64,000 nt of DNA, taken from assembly GCA_025201705.1 (NCBI GenBank), contig MU616591.1, forward strand, positions 1-64,000, written 5' to 3'. The number at the start of each line of letters is the position of its first letter. Position 1 is the first letter of the stretch. The notes beneath the pieces are model-generated. The model saw nothing but the letters and a program-made list of their open reading frames with translations. It did not search any database and was not told the origin of the DNA. Below, one piece after another: positions 10,885 to 21,117 of this stretch. The stretch comes from Dissophora ornata. Its lineage: Eukaryota > Mortierellomycota > Mortierellomycetes > Mortierellales > Mortierellaceae. The translations under genes and the position numbers were made by a program.

Positions 10885-13800
10885 TACCTGGGACTGATCT
10901 ATGTCGATTATCTGGTGGGACAACATAGTTGGCGGCAATTTGAAGATTTTGTGCTCCACAGCAAGTTCCGATTAGATGTCTGCTTTCATTTAGGCATAGT
11001 CTTGCGGCTCGAAGAGATTGCAGTAGTTCAAACGGACACTGCGATCAGGAAAGGGGCTATCGAGTTTCTTGTTGCCCTGAGGACGAAACCTATTCCATTA
11101 GTGCCAGAGATGGTACAGAGTGCTCTTCTACGTCTCGGGATATCGGAAGGATCTAAAGATGGCACGAAGCCCTCCAAATATTCTAATTCGAGCCAGGACG
11201 AACTACGACCAGTATGGGATCCAGCTTGGCATGCTACTCCAAAAAGCATTCTGCTCAAGGCCGTTCAGGATAGAGATCAACGGAATGCGAATGTGGATAA
11301 TCTACCAGCCCAATTTACGGTTATGGAACAAAAGATTCAATCAATTGGCTCAGAGGTCAAAGGCGCGATTGATCAGATAGGAGCGGATATTCAGCAACTC
11401 AAAGCCGATACCCGCGTAACCTCTGCAAGTCTTCCTTCACAGTCTAGCCTGGAAGACATTCAGTCTGCACTCAAGACTTACTATGCACCATACCTCTTCA
11501 TCCTTCGAGTCTCAAGAGATGAACTGGATCTGGAGACATGCTTCGTTAATCTAGCGATCGTTGAGGCCCCAGCACAACGAGAAAAGGAAAAGCAAGATCT
11601 CAAGGAGCAGGCAGCCGTCTTTCATCGAATCCCGAGTTTCGAAGCCATAGAAAGAGCTAATATGCAGTCGTCGATTCCCTTGGAACAACTTTTCAACAAG
11701 CGCAAGCTACGTGATGGAAAAAAAAATGCTCCTAAAACAATTTTGGTACAAGGACGAGCAGGGATCGGCAAAACAACACTGTGCAAAAAGCTTGTCCATG
11801 CACATCAGACCGGACTATGGAGAGATCGTTTCGACGCCGTACTGTGGCTCCCATTGCGTCAACTCAAAGCATTCAAGAGTCGCACTCTGGAAGGCCTATT
11901 ACGCGAGAAGTTCTTTACTCAGGGCCTTGGCAAAGGGAATTCATTAGCCCACGCACTTGAAACTAGTGCTCAAAAAGGGAGGGTACTTTTCATCCTGGAC
12001 GGTCTGGATGAGATTGTAACAGATACAGAGTGTGATGAAGGCATTGCCTTGAGATCATTTCTAAGGATCTTGCTCAGACAACAACATGTCATCATCACTT
12101 CAAGACCCTCAGGCTTGGACAGATCACTGTTACCATCGATAGATCTGGAGCTTGAGACCGTTGGATTCCATCAGCAGAATGTCAAAGACTTCCTGGTCAA
12201 GGTGCTCAAGCCTGAGGCAGTGAGGACAGTTCAAAACTTTATTCAACAGGCGCCATTGATTCAAGGGCTGGTCAATATCCCTGTGCAACTCGACGTGATC
12301 TGCTTCAGCTGGGATTCACTTCCAATGGACGGTCCCACGATAACCATGACGGGACTGTATCAAATGATGGTGCGGAAACTGTGGTGCAAAGATGCACTTC
12401 GGCTCAAGAAGACAGCTGGAGGAATGGTTCTGAAAGAGCGAGAAATCAACAAATTGGTACCAAAGCAAATTGATGCGCTGATGGCTACTGAGTTGCAACA
12501 TCTTGGGTATCTTGCGTTCAAAGGGATGAAGAACAATCACCAAATCGAATTTGACGAGGATGCTCTACTCAGCGCGTTTGGAGATCTCACAGAGTGCGGT
12601 GCAACAGACAAGATTGGGCTTTTACCGCCTCAGCTCCTTGGAATAATGAAGCAGACGTCATTTCTGCACACAGCAGATGCAGATCTGGATGCCAGCAAGA
12701 GCGATTCACAGCAAGCCTGGTATTTCTTGCATCTGACATTCCAAGAATATTTCGCGGCAACATGGATAGCGCAGCATCTACAAGTTAAACAACCACATTC
12801 ATCAACTAGGATGATGACGGTGGAGCAAGCGAAAGCATTTGTGCAAGAGCATAAATACAACCCTCAATATGAGGTTATGTGGTGGATGGTAGCAGGACTG
12901 CTAGATGGCGAGGCATTAGAAGCGTTTTTCGACCTTTTACAAGGATCACCACGCGATTTGATTGGAGGCCGCCATCAGCAAGTGCTGGTATCTTGCCTAA
13001 ATGAGGCGCGAGATCGATTGGATCCCATGGTCGTGACCAGATTAGACGCGGAGCTGATGAAATGGCTGCACTTTGAGATTCAGACCCGCCACAGCAAACA
13101 CGAAAGAAGCATGTTGGGTTGTCAGACCTCATTCCCAGACGCCCTTCTAGTTGAGAGCTTGGGTTCAGTGTGTTCCTGGAAAACAAATCTTGTGCATACT
13201 TTGGAAGCACGTTCTACATTATCAGAATTGGCCATCCAGTTCCTTGTTAGTGCACTCAAGGGCAAAGACGCAGATGTCTGGTATTCAGCAGCAGCAGCAT
13301 TGGGCAAGCAGTCTACGTTGCCTGTATCGGCCATCCAGTCCCTCATTGGTGCACTCAAGGATGAAGTTGAGGGTGTCAGGGAGTCAGCAGCATCAGTATT
13401 ATGCAACCAGTCTACGTTGCCTGAATCGGCCATCCAGTCCCTCGTTGATGCACTCAAGGATGAAGACCCAGATATCAGGGCGTCAGCAGCATCAGTATTA
13501 TACAACCAGTCTAAGTTGCCTGAATCGGCCATCCAGTCCTTCATTGGTGCACTCCAGGATGAAGATTGGAGAGTCAGGAGGTCAGCAGCATCAGCATTAG
13601 GCAGCCAGTCTACGTTATCTGAATCGGCCATCCAGTCCCTCATTGGTGTACTCAAAGATGAAGACGCAGATGTTATGGTGTCAGCAGCATCAGTATTAGG
13701 CAGCCAGTCTACGTTGTCTGAATCGGCCATCCAGTCCTTTGTTGGTGCACTCAAGCATGAAGACGCAGATGTCAGGTATTCAGTATCATCAGCATTAGGC

Positions 13801-15237
13801 AACCGGTCTACGTTGCCTGAATCGACCATCCAGTCCCTTATTGGTGCACTCAAAGATGAAGACGCAGATGTCCGGCAGTCAACAGTATCAGTATTAGGCA
13901 ACCAGTCTACGTTTCCTGAATCGGCCATCCAGTCCATTATTGGTGCACTCAAAGATGAGGACGCAGATGTCCGGNNNNNNNNNNNNNNNNNNNNNNNNNN
14001 NNNNNNNNNNNNNNNNNNNNNNNNNNNNNNNNNNNNNNNNNNNNNNNNNNNNNNNNNNNNNNNNNNNNNNNNNNNNNNNNNNNNNNNNNNNNNNNNNNNN
14101 NNNNNNNNNNNNNNNNNNNNNNNNNNNNNNNNNNNNNNNNNNNNNNNNNNNNNNNNNNNNNNNNNNNNNNNNNNNNNNNNNNNNNNNNNNNNNNNNNNNN
14201 NNNNNNNNNNNNNNNNNNNNNNNNNNNNNNNNNNNNNNNNNNNNNNNNNNNNNNNNNNNNNNNNNNNNNNNNNNNNNNNNNNNNNNNNNNNNNNNNNNNN
14301 NNNNNNNNNNNNNNNNNNNNNNNNNNNNNNNNNNNNNNNNNNNNNNNNNNNNNNNNNNNNNNNNNNNNNNNNNNNNNNNNNNNNNNNNNNNNNNNNNNNN
14401 NNNNNNNNNNNNNNNNNNNNNNNNNNNNNNNNNNNNNNNNNNNNNNNNNNNNNNNNNNNNNNNNNNNNNNNNNNNNNNNNNNNNNNNNNNNNNNNNNNNN
14501 NNNNNNNNNNNNNNNNNNNNNNNNNNNNNNNNNNNNNNNNNNNNNNNNNNNNNNNNNNNNNNNNNNNNNNNNNNNNNNNNNNNNNNNNNNNNNNNNNNNN
14601 NNNNNNNNNNNNNNNNNNNNNNNNNNNNNNNNNNNNNNNNNNNNNNNNNNNNNNNNNNNNNNNNNNNNNNNNNNNNNNNNNNNNNNNNNNNNNNNNNNNN
14701 NNNNNNNNNNNNNNNNNNNNNNNNNNNNNNNNNNNNNNNNNNNNNNNNNNNNNNNNNNNNNNNNNNNNNNNNNNNNNNNNNNNNNNNNNNNNNNNNNNNN
14801 NNNNNNNNNNNNNNNNNNNNNNNNNNNNNCTCATTGGTGCACTCAAGGATGAGGGAGCATATGTCAGGGGTTCAGCAGCATTAGCATTAGGCAAGCAGTC
14901 TACGTTGCCTGAATCGGCCATCCAATCCCTCATTGGTGGACTCAAGGATGAAGACGCATATGTCAGGGACTCAGTTACAGGGGCTCTTCATAACCAACGC
15001 TATTCACTATGCATCGCGCTTCCGCGCCTTACTGAAGATGAAATAGTTTGTGTCTATAAGAGCCATCTATTTCTTTATAGTTGCAGGCGCGTCCTGTCTT
15101 TACATGTGCAAGACAAAAGACTTTGCTTGTACACGGAACAAGGCCTAGTGCGCTCAGAACCCATTGAATCTGACAAGGAGAAAATCATCACATCAACCTT
15201 TGAGGCTGTTCAACACGAAGCAGGGATACATGCATAA
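10885..15237 (+). CDS. NACHT ATPase with HEAT-repeat C-terminus (fungal NLR-like)
   Basis: The frame is open from 10885 to TAA at 15235-15237; the first possible start is a GTG at 10915. From 10885, residues about 1-200 are helical. A conserved pre-NACHT block follows ([14 protein letters not shown]...RIPSFEAIE). The NACHT domain has Walker [11 protein letters not shown] near residue 290, Walker [12 protein letters not shown] near 366, a TSRP motif, and an [11 protein letters not shown] helix near 620. From about residue 778 there are 33-residue HEAT-like repeats ([19 protein letters not shown] type), then a conserved-looking tail ending in [12 protein letters not shown]. Known STAND/NLR proteins with this layout sense ligands through the repeats and oligomerise through NACHT; fungal relatives act in non-self recognition and regulated cell death. 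That role here is inference. A gap of 855 N interrupts the repeats in frame. Confidence 0.8.
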   Translation, partial: YLGLIYVDYLVGQHSWRQFEDFVLHSKFRLDVCFHLGIVLRLEEIAVVQTDTAIRKGAIEFLVALRTKPIPLVPEMVQSALLRLGISEGSKDGTKPSKYSNSSQDELRPVWDPAWHATPKSILLKAVQDRDQRNANVDNLPAQFTVMEQKIQSIGSEVKGAIDQIGADIQQLKADTRVTSASLPSQSSLEDIQSALKTYYAPYLFILRVSRDELDLETCFVNLAIVEAPAQREKEKQDLKEQAAVFHRIPSFEAIERANMQSSIPLEQLFNKRKLRDGKKNAPKTILVQGRAGIGKTTLCKKLVHAHQTGLWRDRFDAVLWLPLRQLKAFKSRTLEGLLREKFFTQGLGKGNSLAHALETSAQKGRVLFILDGLDEIVTDTECDEGIALRSFLRILLRQQHVIITSRPSGLDRSLLPSIDLELETVGFHQQNVKDFLVKVLKPEAVRTVQNFIQQAPLIQGLVNIPVQLDVICFSWDSLPMDGPTITMTGLYQMMVRKLWCKDALRLKKTAGGMVLKEREINKLVPKQIDALMATELQHLGYLAFKGMKNNHQIEFDEDALLSAFGDLTECGATDKIGLLPPQLLGIMKQTSFLHTADADLDASKSDSQQAWYFLHLTFQEYFAATWIAQHLQVKQPHSSTRMMTVEQAKAFVQEHKYNPQYEVMWWMVAGLLDGEALEAFFDLLQGSPRDLIGGRHQQVLVSCLNEARDRLDPMVVTRLDAELMKWLHFEIQTRHSKHERSMLGCQTSFPDALLVESLGSVCSWKTNLVHTLEARSTLSELAIQFLVSALKGKDADVWYSAAAALGKQSTLPVSAIQSLIGALKDEVEGVRESAASVLCNQSTLPESAIQSLVDALKDEDPDIRASAASVLYNQSKLPESAIQSFIGALQDEDWRVRRSAASALGSQSTLSESAIQSLIGVLKDEDADVMVSAASVLGSQSTLSESAIQSFVGALKHEDADVRYSVSSALGNRSTLPESTIQSLIGALKDEDADVRQSTVSVLGNQSTFPESAIQSIIGALKDEDADVRXXXXXXXXXXXXXXXXXXXXXXXXXXXXXXXXXXXXXXXXXXXXXXXXXXXXXXXXXXXXXXXXXXXXXXXXXXXXXXXXXXXXXXXXXXXXXXXXXXXXXXXXXXXXXXXXXXXXXXXXXXXXXXXXXXXXXXXXXXXXXXXXXXXXXXXXXXXXXXXXXXXXXXXXXXXXXXXXXXXXXXXXXXXXXXXXXXXXXXXXXXXXXXXXXXXXXXXXXXXXXXXXXXXXXXXXXXXXXXXXXXXXXXXXXXXXXXXXXXXXXXXXXXXXXXXXXXXXXXXXXXXXXLIGALKDEGAYVRGSAALALGKQSTLPESAIQSLIGGLKDEDAYVRDSVTGALHNQRYSLCIALPRLTEDEIVCVYKSHLFLYSCRRVLSLHVQDKRLCLYTEQGLVRSEPIESDKEKIITSTFEAVQHEAGIHA
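13218..14996 (+). repeat. 99-base tandem HEAT-type repeats
   Basis: About eight units are visible before the gap and two after it. Each is 99 bases (33 codons) and the units are near-identical in DNA, such as GAATCGGCCATCCAGTCCCT. Variation concentrates at the residue after DADVR and in the xALGxQ helix. The missing 855 bases would hold about eight more units (20 + 8 x 33 = 284 codons against 285 in the gap). Confidence 0.9.
13975..14829. other. Assembly gap (855 N) in the repeat array
   Basis: The N run begins right after a DADVR codon block and ends at an LIGAL block of the same repeat family. It is a collapsed or unresolved part of the HEAT array, not a separate feature. Its length is divisible by three but not an exact number of units. 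Confidence 0.95.
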
Positions 15238-15708
15238 GGCTCTAGGCTCTCATGCCAAATCAGTATCGTTGCAAGTGCATGACTATAGGTTTTTTTTCAG
15301 TTTGTAATGAATTGTCACATTCTTCACTTGTCCTATCTCTCTATATTCTATGAATATTCTTGCATTACAAAGACGACAGACACCATTTCATGTGTCCTCC
15401 GTCTTTTTTCACTTCCATTTGATGAATCCAATTAAGTGCAAACAAAACAAAGAAAGAGTGGATCTACCCCTCACAACCTTATCCAGGTATGTCATTTTCG
15501 CTATGCAATATTCCATTTGATGGCACTGAATCCGAAAGTGTGGGGGTTTCGCAAGGTCTAGGTGGATGTGGACTGGCTAACAGGTCTTCCATCGAAAGGT
15601 CCTCCAAACTTTACTCGATATCAGTTGGCGACGACCCCTGTTGATTGCCGGAACCAGAGGCAATGAGGTCACATTGCCACATTATAAGGATGAAAGGTTT
15701 GGTTGTGC
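15238..15708. other. 3' flank of the NACHT-HEAT gene
   Basis: I see no gene here. The first 200 bases are T-rich and suit a transcript end. Confidence 0.6.
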
Positions 15709-15866
15709 GCTATATCAACCTATGTAGCATGCACACTGACAGATACCTTACTGGGCGAACATGATGACTTGTATAAAAGATCATCATGCTCCTGATAATA
15801 AAGGTCCTTTTCTTGTTAATCCTTCAGTATGTTCTATATTATCTGGCATCCAGGAGCAATGAACCC
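15709..15866 (+). repeat. Dispersed direct repeat, right copy
   Basis: It begins CAACCTATGTAGCATGCACA and includes ATCATCATGCTCCTGATAAT, in the same orientation as the copy at 7694-7836. The right copy ends about 85 bases from the CWC15 stop codon. The left copy lies about 50 bases upstream of the KIN17 start. Confidence 0.65.
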
Positions 15867-15950
15867 ATGAAACTCCTCGAACGATCCCTGGTTTGGTGGC
15901 CTGGCACCATGTGCATGGTTTCAAGTCGTTTTTTATGTGGTTTGTTTTGT

Positions 15951-17040
15951 CTATTGTACATATTTGTTCATGAACTTGCGATGGAAGTCCGAACGGAGAG
16001 TATCGTTGATGAAACGCTTCTTGGGCTTCTCATCCATACCTCTGGCCTGGTTCTTAAAGATCACATCGTCATCCCAGCGTCTCTTGACCGAAAAATCCTT
16101 TGATCCCAGAGAGCTGCCTGGCATATCCAGCAGTGGGTTTCCTGCCGCTGCCTGGGCTTCCCGCTCCCTGTTCTCTTCTTCCTGCTGAAGCCTTTCCTGG
16201 CGCTCTTTCTCCTCTGCTCGTTCCCGCTTGATCTTTTCCAACTCTCGCAAAAGTTCTGCGGTGTCGTCTTCATCGTCGTCATCACTACAGCGTTAAAAAC
16301 GATTAAAAGGTTGACGTTAGGCAATCTAATTATGGTGGTGATCTGTCGTAGGAAGTGTAATAGGAGTTCCTTCACTATTTCATACCTGTCGCTGTCATCG
16401 CTGTCGCTATCACTGTTTTTGTCAGAGCCATCTTCGTCACTATCATCTTTGTCTAGCCGCTTAGCTTCCTTCAAGAGTCGTCGTTTCCTTTCTAATGGTG
16501 TCTCTGAGGCCGAAGAATCGACTGCACCTCCGATCGTATTTTGCTGCAGTTCCTCGTCATCATTATCCTTGAATGAATTAGAGAGGCCAGAGGCGAGCTT
16601 TGTGACCTTGTTGACCTTCTCGTAGTGATCCTGCTCTGCTTTTAAAAGTTGAGACTTCAAGTCCAGTCGATTGAGTTCGTCCTGTGATGTCTGGCCACTT
16701 TGTCTATGATGCGTGCAATGGTGTCGGTAAAAATGCGGAGAGAAACGCGTTAAAGGTCGATAAAACAATGCTAATCTTTGATATTATGACTGGAGAAACT
16801 AGCACCCAAACTTACCTGAACTTGAGCTTGGTATGGGAGGCCAAGTCACGGGAACTGTATATGCGTGTCGGGGCTTGACTACCCTTTCCACGAGCAGGGT
16901 CGAATGTTGGCCTGAAAGATTAAATGAAGTGCTGGAGATGTCAGTGGACATAAGATACCGGTGACTCTCGAGACAATCAAGCAGCGAACAAGATGTCTTA
17001 GGCGACAGTTAGTTCGGATATACCTGGCAGCAGTAGTCAT
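15951..17040 (-). CDS. CWC15: Pre-mRNA-splicing factor CWC15
   Basis: Four exons, 17024-17040, 16816-16911, 16386-16697 and 15951-16284, join in frame to 252 residues. The N-terminus [16 protein letters not shown] and the next segment [16 protein letters not shown] are the Cwc15/Cwf15 signature. The middle is acidic (runs of Asp-Ser and Glu). The end [18 protein letters not shown], then [20 protein letters not shown], is the conserved C-terminal block. Cwc15 is a component of the Prp19-associated (NineTeen) complex and of the activated spliceosome, bound near the snRNA core in the nucleus. The first coding exon is only 17 bases and ends in phase 2, a trait that makes it easy to miss. The gene is divergent from bL32m with 248 bases between start codons. 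Confidence 0.95.
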
Positions 17041-17288
17041 TGGAATGTAATGGATAAAGAGAGGGAAGGTGATGATTGGGCAAAGTTCGCATGAATGCTT
17101 TGAGATGAACTGGACAATTGTCACGTGCCTGCTAGATGCCTTGGTGGCTTGATGTAAACAATCACGGCGGTGTTCCTTCCCTTGGTTCCTTTGTGTCAAG
17201 AAACCTACTACAAGGACACAAGACAGACGAGCTTCCTCCCTCCATTCATTCATTCGTTGCATCGTCCTCACACACCTACAGCCGCATA
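17041..17288. promoter_or_regulatory. Shared divergent promoter region (CWC15 / bL32m)
   Basis: The 248 bases between two head-to-head start codons must hold the 5' untranslated regions and promoters of both genes. I see no clear TATA box. Joint regulation of a splicing factor and a mitochondrial ribosomal protein is only a possibility. Confidence 0.45.
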
Positions 17289-17699
17289 ATGTCACTTCTC
17301 AAAGTCGCATCAAGGGCAGCACAGCCTGCCCGCAACCTCAACATTCTCCGCGCCTTTAGCTCATTCTCACTCTCCTCGTCACTCGCCCCGAGCTCAACAA
17401 GCAGCAACAGCAACAACAGCACCGCCCTTGCAGCCCCTGCCGGCATCACCACAACGGTTCTCGGCCGTCTCGGCTCATACATCTCTGACCTGTTGCCATC
17501 GATCGTCTGGGCCTCTGTCCCCAAGAGCAAGACCTCTCACTCAAAGAAGCGCATGCGTCAGGCAACCAAAGGTCTCAAGGAGCAACGCAATATTGTCCAG
17601 TGCCCTGGATGCGGCCAGGCCAAGCTGATGCACCACCTCTGCACACACTGCTTCCGGGACATGAAGGGGCGCGGTCCCTCCTCCAGGACGCAGGCATAG
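17289..17699 (+). CDS. MRPL32: Mitochondrial large-subunit ribosomal protein bL32m
   Basis: One exon of 136 residues starting MSLLKVASRAAQPARNLNIL, a basic, Arg-containing mitochondrial targeting sequence; Ser/Asn-rich linker to about residue 55. The mature part begins near VPKSKTSHSKKRMRQATKG, the conserved L32 start. It ends with a zinc-binding module CPGCGQAKLMHHLCTHC (two CxxC pairs). The protein sits in the 54S mitochondrial ribosome. In yeast MrpL32 is matured by the m-AAA protease, and the cysteines guide folding at that step. The upstream ATG at 17136 extends the frame but has no targeting character, so 17289 is preferred. Confidence 0.93.
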   Translation: MSLLKVASRAAQPARNLNILRAFSSFSLSSSLAPSSTSSNSNNSTALAAPAGITTTVLGRLGSYISDLLPSIVWASVPKSKTSHSKKRMRQATKGLKEQRNIVQCPGCGQAKLMHHLCTHCFRDMKGRGPSSRTQA

Positions 17700-18333
17700 A
17701 TCATATAGACGAACCAACACACTCATGCCCTGGATCATTTTCTTTCTCACTCACTCACTGTCGTATTAAATAACCATAAACGATGATTGCAAATGCCGGC
17801 GAGCGTTCATAGTACCGCGATTTTGTTTGGATAACGCATTTGGATGTCAACTGGCTCCAGATCAGTGATGGAGTCTGTACAACACCCTGGAGGCTACTTT
17901 GGAAATGTGATACGATGTTGTGGTAAAAAATCATCCTCCTGTCGCACGGTGACCATGACCTGGAAATCTCCCTCTCGGCTCCATATGCGACGCCCCCGAA
18001 GCAGGCGCAAAGATTTCGCCCCATACTCAGCTCAACTTCTACACAGACGCGAATTATTATAGTCCTTAGCGCCGCGACCTACGTAGACTGAGAAACACGG
18101 CAGCGCATGGGAGGAATGCGTTCCTTTTATGGCATGTTTACCGCGACGACACCAACAAGCTTGGTGTTGCGCAATTTCCCTGGAAGAAGAGCGATAGGGC
18201 AATAACCACCTGCCCACAGGTCTTGCTCCCGAAGAATAAAAGCAACAACTGACAACTGGTCTCGTTCCCTCCTTCCCCCTCAACCACCCTCTCGTTTATT
18301 TCTGGCCCCATCGCTCCATTTCACCATCTCACC
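17700..18333. other. Intergenic, no gene seen
   Basis: This is the convergent-free spacer between bL32m and the carboxypeptidase. The last 100 bases before 18334 are pyrimidine-rich (CTCCCTCCTTCC type), as in many highly expressed fungal promoters and leaders. No coding motif was found. Confidence 0.6.
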
Positions 18334-20321
18334 ATGAAAAGAATTGCCAGCATCTCCTTGGTGCTCACATTGGCCTTGTTGGCCACGCAGTCCACTGCAC
18401 AACGTTGTCACACGGACAGCAGCCAAGTCTCTGTCTTCGAGGACCTGGATATCGATATCAATGGCAACGCCAACGAAAGGGCCCAGGTCGTCTTTGGCGG
18501 CCACCGACACGGAGGGCCCAATCGCATCCAGCAATACGACGAGCCTTTTGGCATCAAAAAAGGTATTACAGCTTATTCTCTTTCTCGCTCGTTTCTTGGC
18601 GTTTTGTAGAGACGCGCAAGTCCTCGTTTCTCACGCGAGGTGTTTGAAATATAAACCCACGTAGTGACCTACCCACGCGAGCTTGAGAATCACGCCCTTG
18701 TACGTTTCAACGCTCGCAAGCACCATCTTCAATTCCCCGTCCCAGCCGAGTTTGTCTCTGCATCCTTCATTCCTGAGGATCCTGTCGAGAACATGCTCGA
18801 GAACCTCGATGTCTGGTCTCGCTCACGCGACTCGGATTTTGTCCTGGCCCACTTTACAGACAAACAATTCGAGCTGTTTGAGAGAGACATGTTTTTCAAG
18901 GGTGTCCCCGAAGGCGAGGATGACTGGCAGGTTGTAGAGAGGGACCTTCAGAAGGTTGCAGACCAAGATGCGGAAACAATCTACATGACCGCACTGGACT
19001 TGCAGTTTCAGAGTAACTCTGACCTTAAGAAGAAGAAGCACCAGAAGAAGAGAGTCGACTTTGAAAACTGGTTCAACAACTACCATGAACACGCTGAGAT
19101 CAAAGATTTCTATCTGCAGCTCGCGGACGACTACCCAAACTTGATTACATACATCCCGTCTATTGGCAAGACAGTTGAAGGACGAGACATCTTTGCCATC
19201 AAGCTGACCGCCAAGGAGGAGGACGGCAGTGTTCGCGAGAAGCCTCAGATTTGGTGGCAAGGACTGTAAGTCACCTATTTATTTGCCCAGTGCGTCATAG
19301 CATCGAATGCGCTTGCCGTGCAATCGTCACTAACCGCCACAATTCGATCAATTGGTTCTATAGTCAGCATGCGCGTGAGTGGGCTGGTGGATCTACAGGT
19401 GCGTGTTATGTTGTGATTGTTCCTGACCGTGATTGTTCCTGGCATCTAATGGTATGGATGTGCTAATATCAAATGTTAGTCCAATATCTTTCACATCATC
19501 TCTCAACCAACTATGGCAAAAATGACAACATCACTGCCATATTGCGTGACACCGAGTTCATTATCGTGCCCATCATGAACATTGACGGATATGATTATAC
19601 TTGGACCAGAAACCGTCTCTGGCGCAAGAACCGTCGTAGCAATGGCATGGGTGCATGGGGAGTTGATCTTAATCGGTAAGCATAACCCCCCCTGCCTTTT
19701 ATTTTCATATATATTTTCGTTGATCCTTTTCATGAACTCCTATCACCACAGTTCCTAACACATGGGAACATGTTCCTTTTTCATAGAAATTGGGATGATC
19801 ACTTTGCTGAAGGTGGATCCAGCGGATTTCCATGGAGTGAGACCTACCACGGCCCCCATGCTGCCTCTGAGCCCGAAGTTCAGGCTATGCAAGACTTCTT
19901 CGGTCAGCAGAAGCGCATTGTCGGTGCCATTGACTTCCATTGCTATTCTCAGTTGGTTCTCCGCCCCGAGGGATGGACCACGGCGCCTTCACCGCACGAG
20001 AAGGAACATAAATATGTTGGAGACAAGATTGTGAGCATCATCAAGGGTGTTCATGGCAAAAAGTACATTAGTGAGCCTTCGGTTGCATTGTACAAGACGA
20101 CGGGCGCAGGCAGTGATTGGTTCTATGGTGAGAAGGCTACGGAGGCTAACAATGGGCAGAGAGTGTACTCGTACACGATCGAACTGCGACCTTCGGACAC
20201 TAACCCTGGCGGAAGGAGTGGCTTTATCTTGCCACCTGAGGAGATCATCCCCTTGGGCGAGGAAATTGCAAAGGCGATGGAGTTCTTTGTGGACTTCGTC
20301 GTCAAGAACCCGCTCAAGTAA
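18334..20321 (+). CDS. Secreted zinc carboxypeptidase, M14 family
   Basis: Five exons, 18334-18562, 18665-19265, 19364-19398, 19480-19675 and 19787-20321, give 531 residues in consistent phase. A signal peptide (MKRIASISLVLTLALLATQS, cut near residue 23) is followed by a propeptide to roughly residue 210. The catalytic domain shows the zinc ligands of HAREW (His279, Glu282) and GAIDFHCYS (His405). It also has the substrate-binding NRLWRKNRR block and the catalytic Glu in YTIELRPS (about 486). M14 enzymes remove single C-terminal residues from peptides; this one should act outside the cell or in the vacuole for nutrient recycling. The 35-base third exon carries the first zinc motif, so mis-splicing would kill the enzyme. 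Specificity (A-type versus B-type) cannot be read reliably. Confidence 0.95.
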
Positions 20322-21034
20322 ATGAGTAGCCATAGTCGACTCGATAGAGTTGTATAGTTTTGATATTTATGTCAGACTTGATAAAGCAGTGGTTGCAGTA
20401 GCACGTCGGCGAAGCATGCTTCTATTTCCGTTTCGTTTCCGCGTGTCAGGGAGAAGACCATATCTGTCACGTACATCCCGCACAATCCCCATAAACAATT
20501 ACGTTCTGGAGCAATGTCAATGCCTAGCAACACCCCACGCGATTCTGGCACACAAATTTTTACGCGCACTAGTTTATGTGAAACGATTTTGCAAGGCAAG
20601 GGATACCAATGCGGACAAAACTCAAGGTTTCCATATCCGACTGGTGTGTGACCTTCTTGATTAAATTTACCAGAACTGAGGCTACTCTTTCTTCATACAG
20701 TTCTTTTTTTTTTCGTACACTCTCTTTTCTGCGATGCAAATGCTAAGAATTGCGCAGTCCATTTTTTTTTTTGGCTTTTTTTATTGAGTTCCTAGATGAC
20801 CATCCTTGGGTACCATTCAAGGAATCTTTAATGATGGTGCTACGGAGCATGGTATTGAATGCTGGAGTAGTTGTCGTTCGTATGCGAAGGAAGCAAGCTC
20901 AAAGGTCCTAATGTTTTTTTTCTCATATTCCTTCGTCACTAGATCTCGAATCTAGAATTTCCGTTCCATTCCAACTCTGCTAGCTCCTCCTCCTCCTATT
21001 CCTCCTCTTCCTCTTCCTCTTCCTCTTCCTCCTC
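20322..21034. other. Spacer after the carboxypeptidase
   Basis: There is no gene that I can support. It contains T-rich runs suitable for transcript ends on both sides and, at 20985-21117, a pyrimidine-rich CCT/CTT repeat that continues into the poly-Glu tail of the next gene. Confidence 0.6.
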
Positions 21035-21117
21035 CTACTCCTCCTCTTCCTCTTCCTCTTCCTCTTCCTCCTCTTCCTCCTCTTCTTCTTCTTCCTCCTC
21101 CTCCTCCCCCTCCTCCT
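20985..21117. repeat. CCT/CTT polypyrimidine microsatellite
   Basis: Nearly uninterrupted CCT and CTT triplets. On the minus strand they read as Glu codons in the frame of the neighbouring gene (stop TAG at 21035-21037) or as Arg/Lys in another frame. Length polymorphism would alter the tail of that protein. Confidence 0.85.

Noticed and set aside
10915..10917. GTG as a genuine start for the NACHT protein
   Set aside because: Fungal nuclear genes start at ATG; the frame is continuous with the upstream ORF, so the apparent start only marks the first valine after the TAG.
13122..14945. 607-codon open frame on the minus strand through the repeat array
   Set aside because: It is the antisense shadow of near-identical 99-base repeats, which keep any stop-free frame open; the gap adds 285 artificial codons. 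The plus strand carries the NACHT-HEAT protein.
13218..14996. CRISPR-like array
   Set aside because: Repeats are 99 bases, contiguous, coding and in frame with a NACHT protein; there are no spacers, and the organism is eukaryotic.
7694..15866. LTR retrotransposon defined by the two direct repeats
   Set aside because: No reverse transcriptase, integrase, protease, primer-binding site or polypurine tract is seen between the repeats, and the repeats differ at many bases.
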